This document shows, in pieces, positions 1 to 7,223 of a stretch of 14,717 nt of DNA. The stretch is from Victivallales bacterium (GTDB taxonomy: Bacteria > Verrucomicrobiota > Lentisphaeria > Victivallales > SZUA-371), in assembly GCA_028691155.1 (NCBI GenBank), contig JAQUZV010000022.1, positions 1 through 14,717 of the forward strand, written 5' to 3'. Made by a program: the position numbers and the translations under genes. Under the pieces are notes generated by a model. That model was not told the origin of the DNA, searched no databases, and saw nothing but the letters and a program-made list of their open reading frames with translations. Within the stretch, counting starts at the first letter, position 1, and the number at the start of each line of letters is the position of its first letter.

Positions 1-1791
1 TACCGTCTGATCCGGATTGAGCTTGCGTTTCAGCATTTCGGCACAGGCCATCATTCCGGCCAGCATGTTGTTGAAATCATGCGCCACGCCCCCGGCAAGC
101 TGACCGAGGGAATCCATTTTCTGCGACTGGAGCAGTTGCAGTTCCGTCTGCACCTGGGCCGTGATATCCCGGAAGGCAATCACCACGCCCAACAACTGAC
201 CGTTCAAACTGACAATCGGGGAACAACTGTCATCGATGAGCTTTTTGACTCCGACATGGGAAATCATGATTGTTTTGCGGGACAGATTGCACGGCTTGCC
301 GCAGACCAGCACCGCATCGATCGGACTGGGAATCGGTTCGGCGGTAATGGGATCGGCCAGTTTAATGCCGTCCTGCAGCTTACACCCCCGGGCCTCGGCA
401 AACTTCCAGTCGGTCACCTCTTCCGCCGCCCGGTTCATCCGAATGATCCGGCCGTCGATATCGGTGGCAATCACGGCGTCGCCGATGGAGGCCAGGGTAA
501 TGCGAAGATTCTCCTCGCTGGATTTGAGAGAAAATTCCTTTTCCCGGATCGTATCGATAACCTGCGCCAGAATTTGCCCCAGTTCCCGGGTTTCGGACGA
601 GCCGGAAACCGGAATTGCGGCCGCATCCATCCCCTCGCGACCGATGGCTTCCGCCGCCGCCGCCAGCCGACGCAACGGCGCCGACAGCGTCCAGGCCAGA
701 AACAGCGAAACCGCCAGCGCCAGCAGCAAGGCGGCCGCGGACAGAAACATCAGCCGGGTATTCAATGCCGCCAGCGGGGCGTTGATGTCATCGACATAGT
801 AAGCCAGACAGACATAGCATTTGAACGGAGGGAGATAACGGAAGTAAACCCGTTTCATATATTTGCCGTCTTTCCGATCCGGTTTGAACCACCGATAGTC
901 GATTTGTTTTTTTCCCGCTTTGGCCGCCGTGACAATCCGGTCCAGGATTTGCCGGCCTTCGCGAACGACCTGCTTGTCGTCGCCATTGTCGAAATCGCAG
1001 TAACGCGGATGCGCCAGCACCTGTAAATTGTCGTTGAAAATAAAGGCATAACCGTTGTGCCCGATATTGAGAGTTGCCACCGTATGGTGCAGTTCATGGA
1101 TAACCGCATCCCGGCGCTTCCGGATGGCCGTGTCAATATCGTCGAGATAGACGCCGGTTCCAATTATCCAGTTCCAGGGCTTGAACCATTTGACGAAAGA
1201 AATTTTGTTGGTTGCCGGCAACAGCGCGTTCTGTCCGGGTTTCGGCCAGTGATATTCCAGAAATCCTTCGCCCTTTTCCCGACAGAGCCGGATGAACGAA
1301 TCCATCAGCGGGCGGCCCGTAGCGGGATCCAGTTCGGTTGCCGCCAGCGGTTTGCCTTCCAGTTCCGGCATCAGGGCATTCATCAGCACCTTACCGCCGG
1401 GACGGCATTCGGCCACCCAGAAGTATCCCACCCCGTGCTGATAACGGAAAGAACGCAATTCCGCCAAGGCCTCCTGCTGCTTCGCCGCGACATCATGTTG
1501 CCGCTGCGCCTGCCGACACTCGCCATGGACCAGTTCCGTGGCGATGGCAACCAGATTCTCCAGTTCTTCCCGGCGCTGGGCATATTGCCGTGCCCGGAAA
1601 TAGTCGATGCTGTGGTATTCGTTTTCCACCCCCGCCACCAGTGCATTCAGGATATTCTCCGCATTGACCTCCGTCTGGGTGGAAAAAGCCCGGCCGACTT
1701 CATAATGAACTGTATAGCATAACGCCCCGGCGGTAATGATGATGATTCCCCCCACGACCAATAAAATTCTACTGCGTAAAGATCCGTGCAT
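1..1791 (-). CDS. Membrane sensor histidine kinase with tandem Cache, HAMP, PAS and HisKA domains (3' end cut by window edge)
   Basis: Reading leftward from 1791 the frame stays open for 597 codons to base 1. Residues 9-28 are a membrane helix, followed by a long helical stretch and two Cache-like sensor modules (about 110-220 and 235-345). The first carries GYFWVAE and ends WNWIIGTGVYLDDID, a typical dCache_2/sCache_2 signature. A second membrane helix (about 348-367) leads to a HAMP linker, a PAS domain (about 425-540, IGDAVIATDIDGRIIRMN) and the H-box MDSLGQLAGGVAHDFNN with the phospho-accepting His at residue 571. The ATPase domain and any receiver domain lie outside the window. HDFNN-type H-boxes are common in hybrid or NtrB-like kinases, so a C-terminal receiver is possible but not seen. 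The periplasmic sensor probably binds a small organic ligand such as a carboxylate; the ligand cannot be read from the sequence. ATG at 1791 is preferred over ATG at 1797 because of ribosome-site spacing. Confidence 0.9.
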   Translation of the reverse strand, partial: MHGSLRSRILLVVGGIIIITAGALCYTVHYEVGRAFSTQTEVNAENILNALVAGVENEYHSIDYFRARQYAQRREELENLVAIATELVHGECRQAQRQHDVAAKQQEALAELRSFRYQHGVGYFWVAECRPGGKVLMNALMPELEGKPLAATELDPATGRPLMDSFIRLCREKGEGFLEYHWPKPGQNALLPATNKISFVKWFKPWNWIIGTGVYLDDIDTAIRKRRDAVIHELHHTVATLNIGHNGYAFIFNDNLQVLAHPRYCDFDNGDDKQVVREGRQILDRIVTAAKAGKKQIDYRWFKPDRKDGKYMKRVYFRYLPPFKCYVCLAYYVDDINAPLAALNTRLMFLSAAALLLALAVSLFLAWTLSAPLRRLAAAAEAIGREGMDAAAIPVSGSSETRELGQILAQVIDTIREKEFSLKSSEENLRITLASIGDAVIATDIDGRIIRMNRAAEEVTDWKFAEARGCKLQDGIKLADPITAEPIPSPIDAVLVCGKPCNLSRKTIMISHVGVKKLIDDSCSPIVSLNGQLLGVVIAFRDITAQVQTELQLLQSQKMDSLGQLAGGVAHDFNNMLAGMMACAEMLKRKLNPDQTV

Positions 1792-1799
1792 ATCCATCC

Positions 1800-1804
1800 C
1801 CTCC
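1800..1804 (-). promoter_or_regulatory. Ribosome binding site that decides the kinase start
   Basis: GGAGG on the minus strand lies 8 bases before the ATG at 1791 but only 2 bases before the in-frame ATG at 1797. The spacing favours 1791 as the true start. Confidence 0.65.
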
Positions 1805-1860
1805 GGTATCGTACCGTTTTCAGATTATGAGGTAATGAGCGACTCCCCATCTTAATAAAT

Positions 1861-1889
1861 ATTTTAATATTTGAACTCTGAAAATACAA
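1861..1889 (-). promoter_or_regulatory. Predicted sigma70-type promoter of the histidine kinase gene
   Basis: TTGTAT (1889-1884) and TAAAAT (1866-1861) on the minus strand are separated by exactly 17 bases, in the AT-rich gap about 70 bases before the kinase start. The predicted transcript would have a leader of about 60 bases. Motif match only. Confidence 0.45.
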
Positions 1890-1922
1890 CCCCCCTTTTC
1901 CGCGGCAATAACGGGTAGCGGC

Positions 1923-1951
1923 TTGAATATTGCCCTTTTTGATAATACATT
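1923..1951 (+). promoter_or_regulatory. Predicted promoter of the envelope operon
   Basis: TTGAAT (1923-1928) and TACATT (1946-1951) are separated by 17 bases. The predicted start near 1958 precedes the 44-residue ORF by about 70 bases and the GlmU-like gene by about 200 bases. It sits back to back with the kinase promoter in a 236-base gap between divergent genes. A near-perfect AT palindrome at 1857-1872 lies at the kinase start side. Confidence 0.45.
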
Positions 1952-2027
1952 ACCTCGGATTCGATGGAAAGTCAGCGGCCTGTTTGCCGCATGAGCTACG
2001 GACGAGAAGAGCAAATCGGGAGAAATC

Positions 2028-2162
2028 ATGAAAAAAACATTATTCAACCTCGGAGCCGGATCCTATTCCCGGCAACAGTCATCCGACCGCTTCCCGCCCG
2101 TCCACATCGTTCGGCAGACCGTATTTCCACGTCATCCCGCCAACCCGGAGCTGCGCGCATGA
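2028..2162 (+). CDS. Possible 44-residue leader or small protein, coupled to the GlmU-like gene
   Basis: An ATG at 2028 has a good ribosome site (GGGAG at 2018-2022, 5-base spacer) and opens a 44-codon frame beginning MKKTLFNLGAGSY. Its TGA (2160-2162) overlaps the ATG of the next gene in an ATGA arrangement. The peptide is basic and proline-containing, has no membrane segment or signal peptide, and is not recognised. It may be a real small protein, a translated leader that couples initiation of the downstream gene, or a chance frame. The ribosome site and the overlap are what argue for translation. Confidence 0.35.
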   Translation: MKKTLFNLGAGSYSRQQSSDRFPPVHIVRQTVFPRHPANPELRA

Positions 2163-3076
2163 AGATTAATATTGTCCCCGGCGGTCGGCCGAAGGAACTG
2201 CTGCCGCTGACCTGCACGTTTGAGTTCGAAGATATCCCGGTATGCGGCCGGCCGTTGCAAGAACAGTTGCAACGCCGGTTTGCCGCAGTGGCGGCCATTG
2301 TCGCCGTCCCGGACGATCACCTGATGCTGTCGCTTTGTCCGGCCCTGTTTCCATCCGATGAACTGTGGCACCGGATTGCCGCGGCAACGGCGGCGGCGGA
2401 AATCGTCACCCCCGACGGCGAAGTACTGGGCTGGATCAATGAAACGGAGTCCCGGCCCCGGTCGCCGGCAACCATTACCATCGATGCGGCTTCACGGGTG
2501 ATCCGTTATCCCTGGGACATTCTGGCAGTCAATGAAGAAATTGTCGGCAGTTTGGCAACCGATGACATCCGCGGAGAACTTCGCGAAGGCGTGGTTATCG
2601 ACGGACGGGTGGCCGTCGGCGCGGGCACGGTACTATTGCCCGGCGTCTATATCGAAGGCAATGCCGTCATCGGCCGCAACGTCAAACTGGGACCGAACTG
2701 TTATCTGCGCGGCAACACCTATATCGGCGACAACTGTCACATCGGCCAGGCGGTGGAAGTAAAAAATTCCCTGCTGATGCGCAATGTCTCCGCCGGACAC
2801 CTGTCCTATATCGGCGATTCCGTCGTCGGACCCGACACCAATTTCGGCGCCGGCACCATCACATCCAACTTCCGGCACGATGGCTGCAATCACCGTTCCA
2901 TGGTCAACGGCGAGCTGATCGACACCGGACGACGCAAGTTCGGCGCCATCATCGGTGCCGGAGTCCACACCGGCATTCACACCGCCATTTATCCGGGACG
3001 TAAAATATGGGCCGGCATGTCGACCCGTCCCGGCGATATCGTCCAAAGGGATCTCCGGCCGGAACACCAGGAATAA
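2159..3076 (+). CDS. GlmU-like left-handed beta-helix acyltransferase with a reduced N-terminal domain
   Basis: 305 residues. The C-terminal half (about 140-300) is a hexapeptide-repeat beta-helix close to the acetyltransferase half of GlmU. It contains SAGHLSYIGD (His214 and Tyr217 match catalytic His363 and Tyr366 of the E. coli enzyme) and GAGTITSNF. The N-terminal part (1-135) has LLPLTCTFEFEDIPV and YPWDILAVNEE, which recall the alternative bacterial GlmU family of Bacteroidota. It is much shorter than a full uridylyltransferase, and no GxGTRM nucleotide loop is visible. It likely acylates an amino sugar or sugar phosphate for envelope synthesis; the substrate is unknown. The start is the ATG at 2159, with GGAG at 2147-2150. 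The longer frame from 1964 adds an Arg/Pro-rich stretch with no recognisable match to the family. First conserved gene of the operon, 48 bases before the methyltransferase. Confidence 0.75.
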   Translation: MKINIVPGGRPKELLPLTCTFEFEDIPVCGRPLQEQLQRRFAAVAAIVAVPDDHLMLSLCPALFPSDELWHRIAAATAAAEIVTPDGEVLGWINETESRPRSPATITIDAASRVIRYPWDILAVNEEIVGSLATDDIRGELREGVVIDGRVAVGAGTVLLPGVYIEGNAVIGRNVKLGPNCYLRGNTYIGDNCHIGQAVEVKNSLLMRNVSAGHLSYIGDSVVGPDTNFGAGTITSNFRHDGCNHRSMVNGELIDTGRRKFGAIIGAGVHTGIHTAIYPGRKIWAGMSTRPGDIVQRDLRPEHQE

Positions 3077-3124
3077 CCTTCGTGTAACGTTTTAACCCCA
3101 TTCTTTGCTGAGAAACACCGAATT

Positions 3125-3967
3125 ATGACCGAATATCTGAAAATTACCAGCCGCCAGAATCCCCGCGTCAAGGAAGCACTGAAACTGCGTCAGCGCCGCG
3201 ATCGGGACAAGAGCGGTCTGACGTTGCTGGAAGGCTATCGGGAACTTACCCGCGCCCGCGAATACGGACTGGTGATGAAAGAGTGCTTTTTCTGTCCCGC
3301 AATGTTCCTCGGCACCAATGAATATGCCCTGCTGGAGCAACTGGCCGCCGCCGGAGTTGCGGTCTACGAAGTGGCCGACCACATTCTGACCCAACTGGCC
3401 TATCGGGACCGCCCCGAAGGACTGATCGCCACCGCGGTCATGCGGAGACATGGCCTTGCCGACCTTCCCGTCGTACCGCAGGGATTTTATCTGGTCTGCG
3501 AAACAGTGGAAAAACCGGGCAATCTCGGTTCGATCCTGCGTTCGGCCGATGCCGCCGGAGTCGACGGCATGATCCTGTGCGACAAGGGTACCGACCTGTA
3601 CAATCCCAACGTAATCCGCGCCAGTACCGGGGCGTTGTTTTCCGTGCCGCTGGCCGAAACCTCCTCGGCCGAAGCACTGGCCTGGCTGCAGGCCAACCAT
3701 ATCGCCGTGCTGGCGGCAACCCCGCATACCGATACCATCTTTACCGAAGTGGACATGACCCGCGGTGTGGCCGTGGTGGTGGGACGGGAACAAACCGGAT
3801 TAACCGACTACTGGATGAACCGGGCCGACCTGAAAGTGGTTATTCCGATGCTCGGTAAAATCGATTCGCTCAATGTGGCCACCGCCACCACCATTCTGCT
3901 CTATGAAGGAGCCCGGCAACGGCAATGGCGCCGCCCGGCCTGGAGCAAAGGATCCGTAGTACCATGA
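3125..3967 (+). CDS. SpoU/TrmH-family rRNA 2'-O-ribose methyltransferase
   Basis: 280 residues. This SPOUT-fold enzyme uses S-adenosylmethionine to methylate a ribose 2'-OH, most likely in 23S rRNA. The N-terminal 100 residues (SRQNPRVKEALKLRQRRDR, then LLEGYRELTRARE) are the usual substrate-binding module. All three SpoU motifs are intact: motif 1 NLGSILRSADAAG from residue 133, with its Asn and Arg; motif 2 VVGREQTGLTD near 219; motif 3 IPMLGKIDSLNVATATTILLYE, about 240-261, which forms the trefoil knot. The target nucleotide cannot be assigned. The start at 3125 has only a weak purine stretch before it, but no other in-frame ATG is nearby. Its TGA overlaps the ATG of the glycosyltransferase. 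Its place inside an LPS operon is unexpected for an RNA enzyme. Confidence 0.88.
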   Translation: MTEYLKITSRQNPRVKEALKLRQRRDRDKSGLTLLEGYRELTRAREYGLVMKECFFCPAMFLGTNEYALLEQLAAAGVAVYEVADHILTQLAYRDRPEGLIATAVMRRHGLADLPVVPQGFYLVCETVEKPGNLGSILRSADAAGVDGMILCDKGTDLYNPNVIRASTGALFSVPLAETSSAEALAWLQANHIAVLAATPHTDTIFTEVDMTRGVAVVVGREQTGLTDYWMNRADLKVVIPMLGKIDSLNVATATTILLYEGARQRQWRRPAWSKGSVVP

Positions 3968-5109
3968 GCCATTCCCGTCCACTGAACATTGCCCTGTTGC
4001 GACGCAGTATCATTCCGGCCAACGGCGGGGCGGAAAAAGTCGCCGCCAATTTTCTGCGCGAATTTCTCCGTCGCGGCCACCGCATCACCTTTTTCGGCGA
4101 GAACATCGATCCGGACACCGCCGTCGGCATCGAATGGATCAAAGTACCCAAAACCGGCCTGGCGTCCAGCGGCACAACCCGTTTTCACCGCAATGTCCAG
4201 CCGTTGCTGGAGCAACGCCGCCACTACTTCGACATCGTTTACACCATGTGCCGCACCTATCCGGCCGACGTTTTCCGGGTCACCGAACAGCTGCACCTCG
4301 AATGGCTGCCGCGCAATTATCCGCGCCCGCTGCAACTGCTGCCGCGGCACCGGTCGATCCTGAAACTGGAAAAAGCCATGTTCGATGCGGATCACATTCG
4401 CGAAGTGGTCGTCAACTCCGAACTGGTACGACAACAGGTAATGGCCGATTACCATTTCCCCGCCGGGCGCATCACCCGGATTCCCAACGGCGTCGACCAT
4501 CGTGTGTTTTTCCCGGCCGCGCCGGAGGAGAAAAGCGCGTTGCGCCGGGAACTGGACTGGCCGGAAGAACAGCAGGTGCTGCTGTTCGCCGCCGCCAACT
4601 TCCGCACCAAACGGCTCGATCTGGCCATCCGGGCGGCGGCAAGGCTGGAGGACGAGCAAAAAAAACAACTGTTGCTGGCCGTAGTCGGCGGCGATCATCC
4701 CGCCCCTTACCGCCGTCTGGCGGAAAACGCCGGAATCGCCATTCGTTTTGTCGGCAAGGCCGCGGCCATGCGCCGCTACTATGCCGCGGCGGACCTCTTT
4801 TACTATCCCGCCGCCTATGAACCGTTTGCCAATGTCTGCCTCGAAGCGGCCGCCTGCGGTCTGCCGGTGCTGACCACTCGGCTGAACGGGTCGGCCGAAC
4901 TGGTGACCCCTGGCGTCAGCGGCTATGTCGTCGACCGGCCGGAAGACGGTACCGCCATCCAAAGCGCCCTGGCGGACTTTCTGACGCGGACAGCCGCCGC
5001 CAGACAGCATATGGCGACGGAGATTCATACCGCCGCCGTCGATTATACCTGGGACCGCCATGCCGACATGCTGGAACAACTTTTTTTCCGGATAAGGAGA
5101 TCCCCATGA
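3964..5109 (+). CDS. Family 4 glycosyltransferase, WaaG-like, probable LPS core assembly
   Basis: 381 residues, close to the 374 of E. coli WaaG. GT-B fold: the N-terminal acceptor domain starts with NIALLRRSIIPANGGAEKVAANF, and the C-terminal nucleotide-sugar domain has RIPNGVDHRVFFP, an FRTKRLD segment, and EPFANVCLE, a retaining-type E-x7-E motif at Glu286 and Glu294. It likely transfers a hexose from a nucleotide sugar to the inner LPS core on the cytoplasmic face of the inner membrane. The role is inferred from its neighbour: waaG and waaP are adjacent in enterobacterial core clusters, and the same order is seen here. ATG at 3964 overlaps the stop of the methyltransferase, and its TGA overlaps the ATG of waaP, so the three genes are probably translated together. 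Sugar donor and acceptor are not predictable. Confidence 0.85.
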   Translation: MSHSRPLNIALLRRSIIPANGGAEKVAANFLREFLRRGHRITFFGENIDPDTAVGIEWIKVPKTGLASSGTTRFHRNVQPLLEQRRHYFDIVYTMCRTYPADVFRVTEQLHLEWLPRNYPRPLQLLPRHRSILKLEKAMFDADHIREVVVNSELVRQQVMADYHFPAGRITRIPNGVDHRVFFPAAPEEKSALRRELDWPEEQQVLLFAAANFRTKRLDLAIRAAARLEDEQKKQLLLAVVGGDHPAPYRRLAENAGIAIRFVGKAAAMRRYYAAADLFYYPAAYEPFANVCLEAAACGLPVLTTRLNGSAELVTPGVSGYVVDRPEDGTAIQSALADFLTRTAAARQHMATEIHTAAVDYTWDRHADMLEQLFFRIRRSP

Positions 5110-5927
5110 TCATTCGCAGTCAAAGTCGGGACCACGGGCGCCTGCTGGTCAATGAAGACTTCGCCGCGCTGTTGACCGACAACCGGATCACCACCGCCGA
5201 CGCGCTGTGGGAGATTGCCGGCACCGGCGTGAAAAACGTCGTTCGGGAACGCGGCACCAGCCGCTGTTTCCTCCAGAATCAGGACGGCAGCCGCCTGGAA
5301 TGCTACATCAAACGCTACCTCCCCATTCCCTGGCGGGAAAAACTGAAAAACATGCTGACCCTGAAACCATATAATTTCGACGCCATTCATGAATGGAACG
5401 CGCTCCACCGGTTCCTGGAGCTGGGCATGAACACCATGACCCCAATGGCCGCCGCCCGGTTCGCGGACGGCCGCAGCTGCAACCTGACGCTGGGCATTAC
5501 CGATTATGTTCGCGCCTCCGAACTTTTCGCCGGATTCGACCCGGAAAAAGACTCCGAACGACGGTTACGGCTGATCGGCCGCATCGCCCGTCTGGCCGGC
5601 CGCATGCATGCCGCCGGCATCGCCCATCAGGACTTTTACCTGGTGCATTTTTTCGTCAAACCGGACGAAGACGACAACGTCTACCTGATCGATCTGCAAC
5701 GGATGATTTTCCAACCCAAACTGGCCCGGCGGTGGCGGATCAAAGATCTGGCGCAACTGCACTTTTCCGCCGCCCGATACGTTTCCGAAACCGATATCCG
5801 CTTCTTCTGGGAGATTTATGCCGAACAATCCGGTATCAATCCGGCCGACCGTTCGCTGCAACAGGCCGCCACCGCCAAAGCGGAACGTATCCGTCGCCAC
5901 GACGCCAAACGCGCCGCCCGGCGGTGA
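5106..5927 (+). CDS. waaP: LPS core kinase of the WaaP (RfaP) family
   Basis: 273 residues, against 265 in E. coli WaaP. A protein-kinase-like enzyme that uses ATP to phosphorylate an LPS inner-core sugar (heptose in E. coli), which strengthens the outer membrane through divalent-cation bridges. Visible landmarks are Lys69 in CYIKRY (nucleotide lysine), Glu96 in HEWNALHRF (helix C glutamate), the catalytic loop HQDFYLVHFFV (His174, Asp176), the metal-binding IDLQR (Asp196) and RRWRIKDLAQLHFSA. All match WaaP in order and spacing. The C-terminal tail is basic, as in E. coli. No membrane segment. The strong ribosome site AAGGAG (5094-5099) is 6 bases before the ATG, which overlaps the glycosyltransferase stop. 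Last gene of the operon; no clear plus-strand terminator follows. Whether the acceptor is heptose, Kdo or another sugar is not visible. Confidence 0.88.
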   Translation: MIIRSQSRDHGRLLVNEDFAALLTDNRITTADALWEIAGTGVKNVVRERGTSRCFLQNQDGSRLECYIKRYLPIPWREKLKNMLTLKPYNFDAIHEWNALHRFLELGMNTMTPMAAARFADGRSCNLTLGITDYVRASELFAGFDPEKDSERRLRLIGRIARLAGRMHAAGIAHQDFYLVHFFVKPDEDDNVYLIDLQRMIFQPKLARRWRIKDLAQLHFSAARYVSETDIRFFWEIYAEQSGINPADRSLQQAATAKAERIRRHDAKRAARR

Positions 5928-6000
5928 ACCGGCGGATCGTAACCACGTCGAGCCCTCTCCTCCCGGTCGCTTCCGCTTCATAACCCCGATCGACGGACAT

Positions 6001-6046
6001 AAAAAAACCGGAACCGAGCCGCATATCGACGCGTCTCGTTCCGGTT
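6001..6046 (-). terminator. Rho-independent terminator of ilvE
   Basis: On the minus strand AACCGGAACGAG (6046-6035) pairs with CTCGGTTCCGGTT (6018-6006), with one bulged base, and is followed by seven T (6007-6001). It starts 25 bases after the ilvE stop. The hairpin lacks a T run on the plus strand, so it serves ilvE rather than the waaP operon. Confidence 0.88.
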
Positions 6047-6070
6047 GGCATCCTCCGCGGTCGGAGGGAC

Positions 6071-7081
6071 TCAGACTTCCAGCGGCAACATCCAGTTATG
6101 GACGTCCGGACATTCCCCGCACTGAAGCCCGGTCATATGATCGTACAACTGCCGCAACACCGGCCCCATGGTGTCGCCGTAGGTAAAGACCTGATCGCCC
6201 ATAAAGATCCGGCCGACCGGAGTAATAACCACGGCGGTACCGCAGGCGCCGACTTCGGCGAAGTCGGCCAGCTCATCCTTGTGGATGCGGCGGCGTTCGG
6301 CCTTCATACCGAGATCCTTGGCCAGTTGCAGCAACGACTTGTTGGTAACGCTGTCCAGAATCGACGGCGATTCCGGAGTGACATAGCTGCCGTCGCGCTT
6401 GACGCCGATAAAATTACTGGTGCCGAATTCCTCGATATAGGTATGCGTGCTCGGATCCAGGAACAAGGCGACACTGCATCCTTTATCCTTGGCCTCCTGA
6501 GTCGGCTTCAGACTGGCGGCATAATTTCCGGCCACCTTGATATGACCGGTGCCGTGCGGGGCCGCACGATCCCAACACATGCTGATCTGGGCGTCCACCG
6601 GCGTGAAGCCGCCTTTGTAATAGGGACCGACCGGGACCACCAGAATAATGAATTCATAATCGAGCGCCGACGAAATGCCGATCTGGGGCGTCGTTCCGAT
6701 CAACAGCGGACGGATATACAGCGCCCCGCCGGTGCCGTAGGGCGGCACATATTCGATATTCTCTCTGACCACGCGTCTTACCGCATCGATGAAAAGCTCC
6801 TCGGGAATTTCCGGACCGAGCAGATGAGCGCTGGTCCGGTTCATCCGGCGGGCATTCTCCTCCGGTCGAAAGAGCCGCACCTGCCCGTCCTTGCAACGAA
6901 AGGCCTTCATGCCTTCGAACGCCGCTTGGCCGTAGTGCAGACAATTGGAGGCGATGGAGAGCTCGATGCGGTCTGAATTATAGATGGAACCCTGATCCCA
7001 CTTTCCCTCACGGTACCGGTAGCGGATGTTGGACTTTACCGGCATATAACGGAAGCCCAAATTTTTCCAATCGATTTTCAT
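6071..7081 (-). CDS. ilvE: Branched-chain amino acid aminotransferase (class II IlvE)
   Basis: 336 residues. A cytoplasmic fold-type IV PLP enzyme that performs the last step of isoleucine, leucine and valine synthesis by transferring an amino group between glutamate and the branched 2-oxo acids. The N-terminal CLHYGQAAFEGMKAFR (residues 48-63) is characteristic of the longer BCAT subgroup. Lys182 in GTGHIKVAGNYAAS is the PLP-binding lysine, and IEEFGTSNFIGV (216-227) holds the glutamate near the PLP ring nitrogen. The length is slightly below the usual 340-365. ATG at 7081 is taken as the start; an in-frame GTG at 7090 would add three residues, and neither has a strong Shine-Dalgarno. The leader contains an 11-base A run on the transcript strand. 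Monocistronic, with its own promoter and terminator. Divergent from pal. Confidence 0.93.
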   Translation of the reverse strand: MKIDWKNLGFRYMPVKSNIRYRYREGKWDQGSIYNSDRIELSIASNCLHYGQAAFEGMKAFRCKDGQVRLFRPEENARRMNRTSAHLLGPEIPEELFIDAVRRVVRENIEYVPPYGTGGALYIRPLLIGTTPQIGISSALDYEFIILVVPVGPYYKGGFTPVDAQISMCWDRAAPHGTGHIKVAGNYAASLKPTQEAKDKGCSVALFLDPSTHTYIEEFGTSNFIGVKRDGSYVTPESPSILDSVTNKSLLQLAKDLGMKAERRRIHKDELADFAEVGACGTAVVITPVGRIFMGDQVFTYGDTMGPVLRQLYDHMTGLQCGECPDVHNWMLPLEV

Positions 7082-7143
7082 AAAAACCACGCAATCCGAT
7101 TTTTTTTTTTGCTTTTTTCAATTATAGTACTAGAAAGAGCTTT

Positions 7144-7172
7144 AATATAGCGTTAATTATTTTACATGTCAA
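7144..7172 (-). promoter_or_regulatory. Promoter of ilvE
   Basis: On the minus strand a perfect -35 TTGACA (7172-7167) is separated by 17 bases from the -10 TATATT (7149-7144). Transcription would start near 7137, giving a leader of about 56 bases before the ATG at 7081. It is the best promoter match in the window. Confidence 0.7.
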
Positions 7173-7223
7173 TGACCAAACAATTGGAAAAAACCTCAAA
7201 AACAATTATAAAAGGTGCATTCG

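Noticed and set aside
79..1026. Long plus-strand frame of 315 codons
   Set aside because: It is antisense and codon-aligned to the histidine kinase, whose domains are clear. The translated sequence is Arg/Gln/His-rich with no family signal.
1857..1872. AT-only near-palindrome AAATATT-TT-AATATTT
   Set aside because: Such palindromes arise easily in AT-rich promoter DNA, and it overlaps the predicted -10 of the kinase. There is no independent sign of an operator.
1964..2158. Upstream extension of the GlmU-like frame by 65 residues
   Set aside because: No ribosome site, Arg/Pro-rich composition unlike a folded domain, and ATG 2159 has its own GGAG at good spacing.
3901..5079. Minus-strand frame of 392 codons opposite the glycosyltransferase
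   Set aside because: Mirror frame of a GC-rich gene. The plus-strand frame has GT4 motifs and coupled ribosome sites; this one has neither.
7121..7126. Perfect TATAAT on the minus strand in front of ilvE
   Set aside because: No suitable -35 at 16-18 bases upstream. The TTGACA/TATATT pair just upstream is better, and this hexamer then falls in the transcribed leader.
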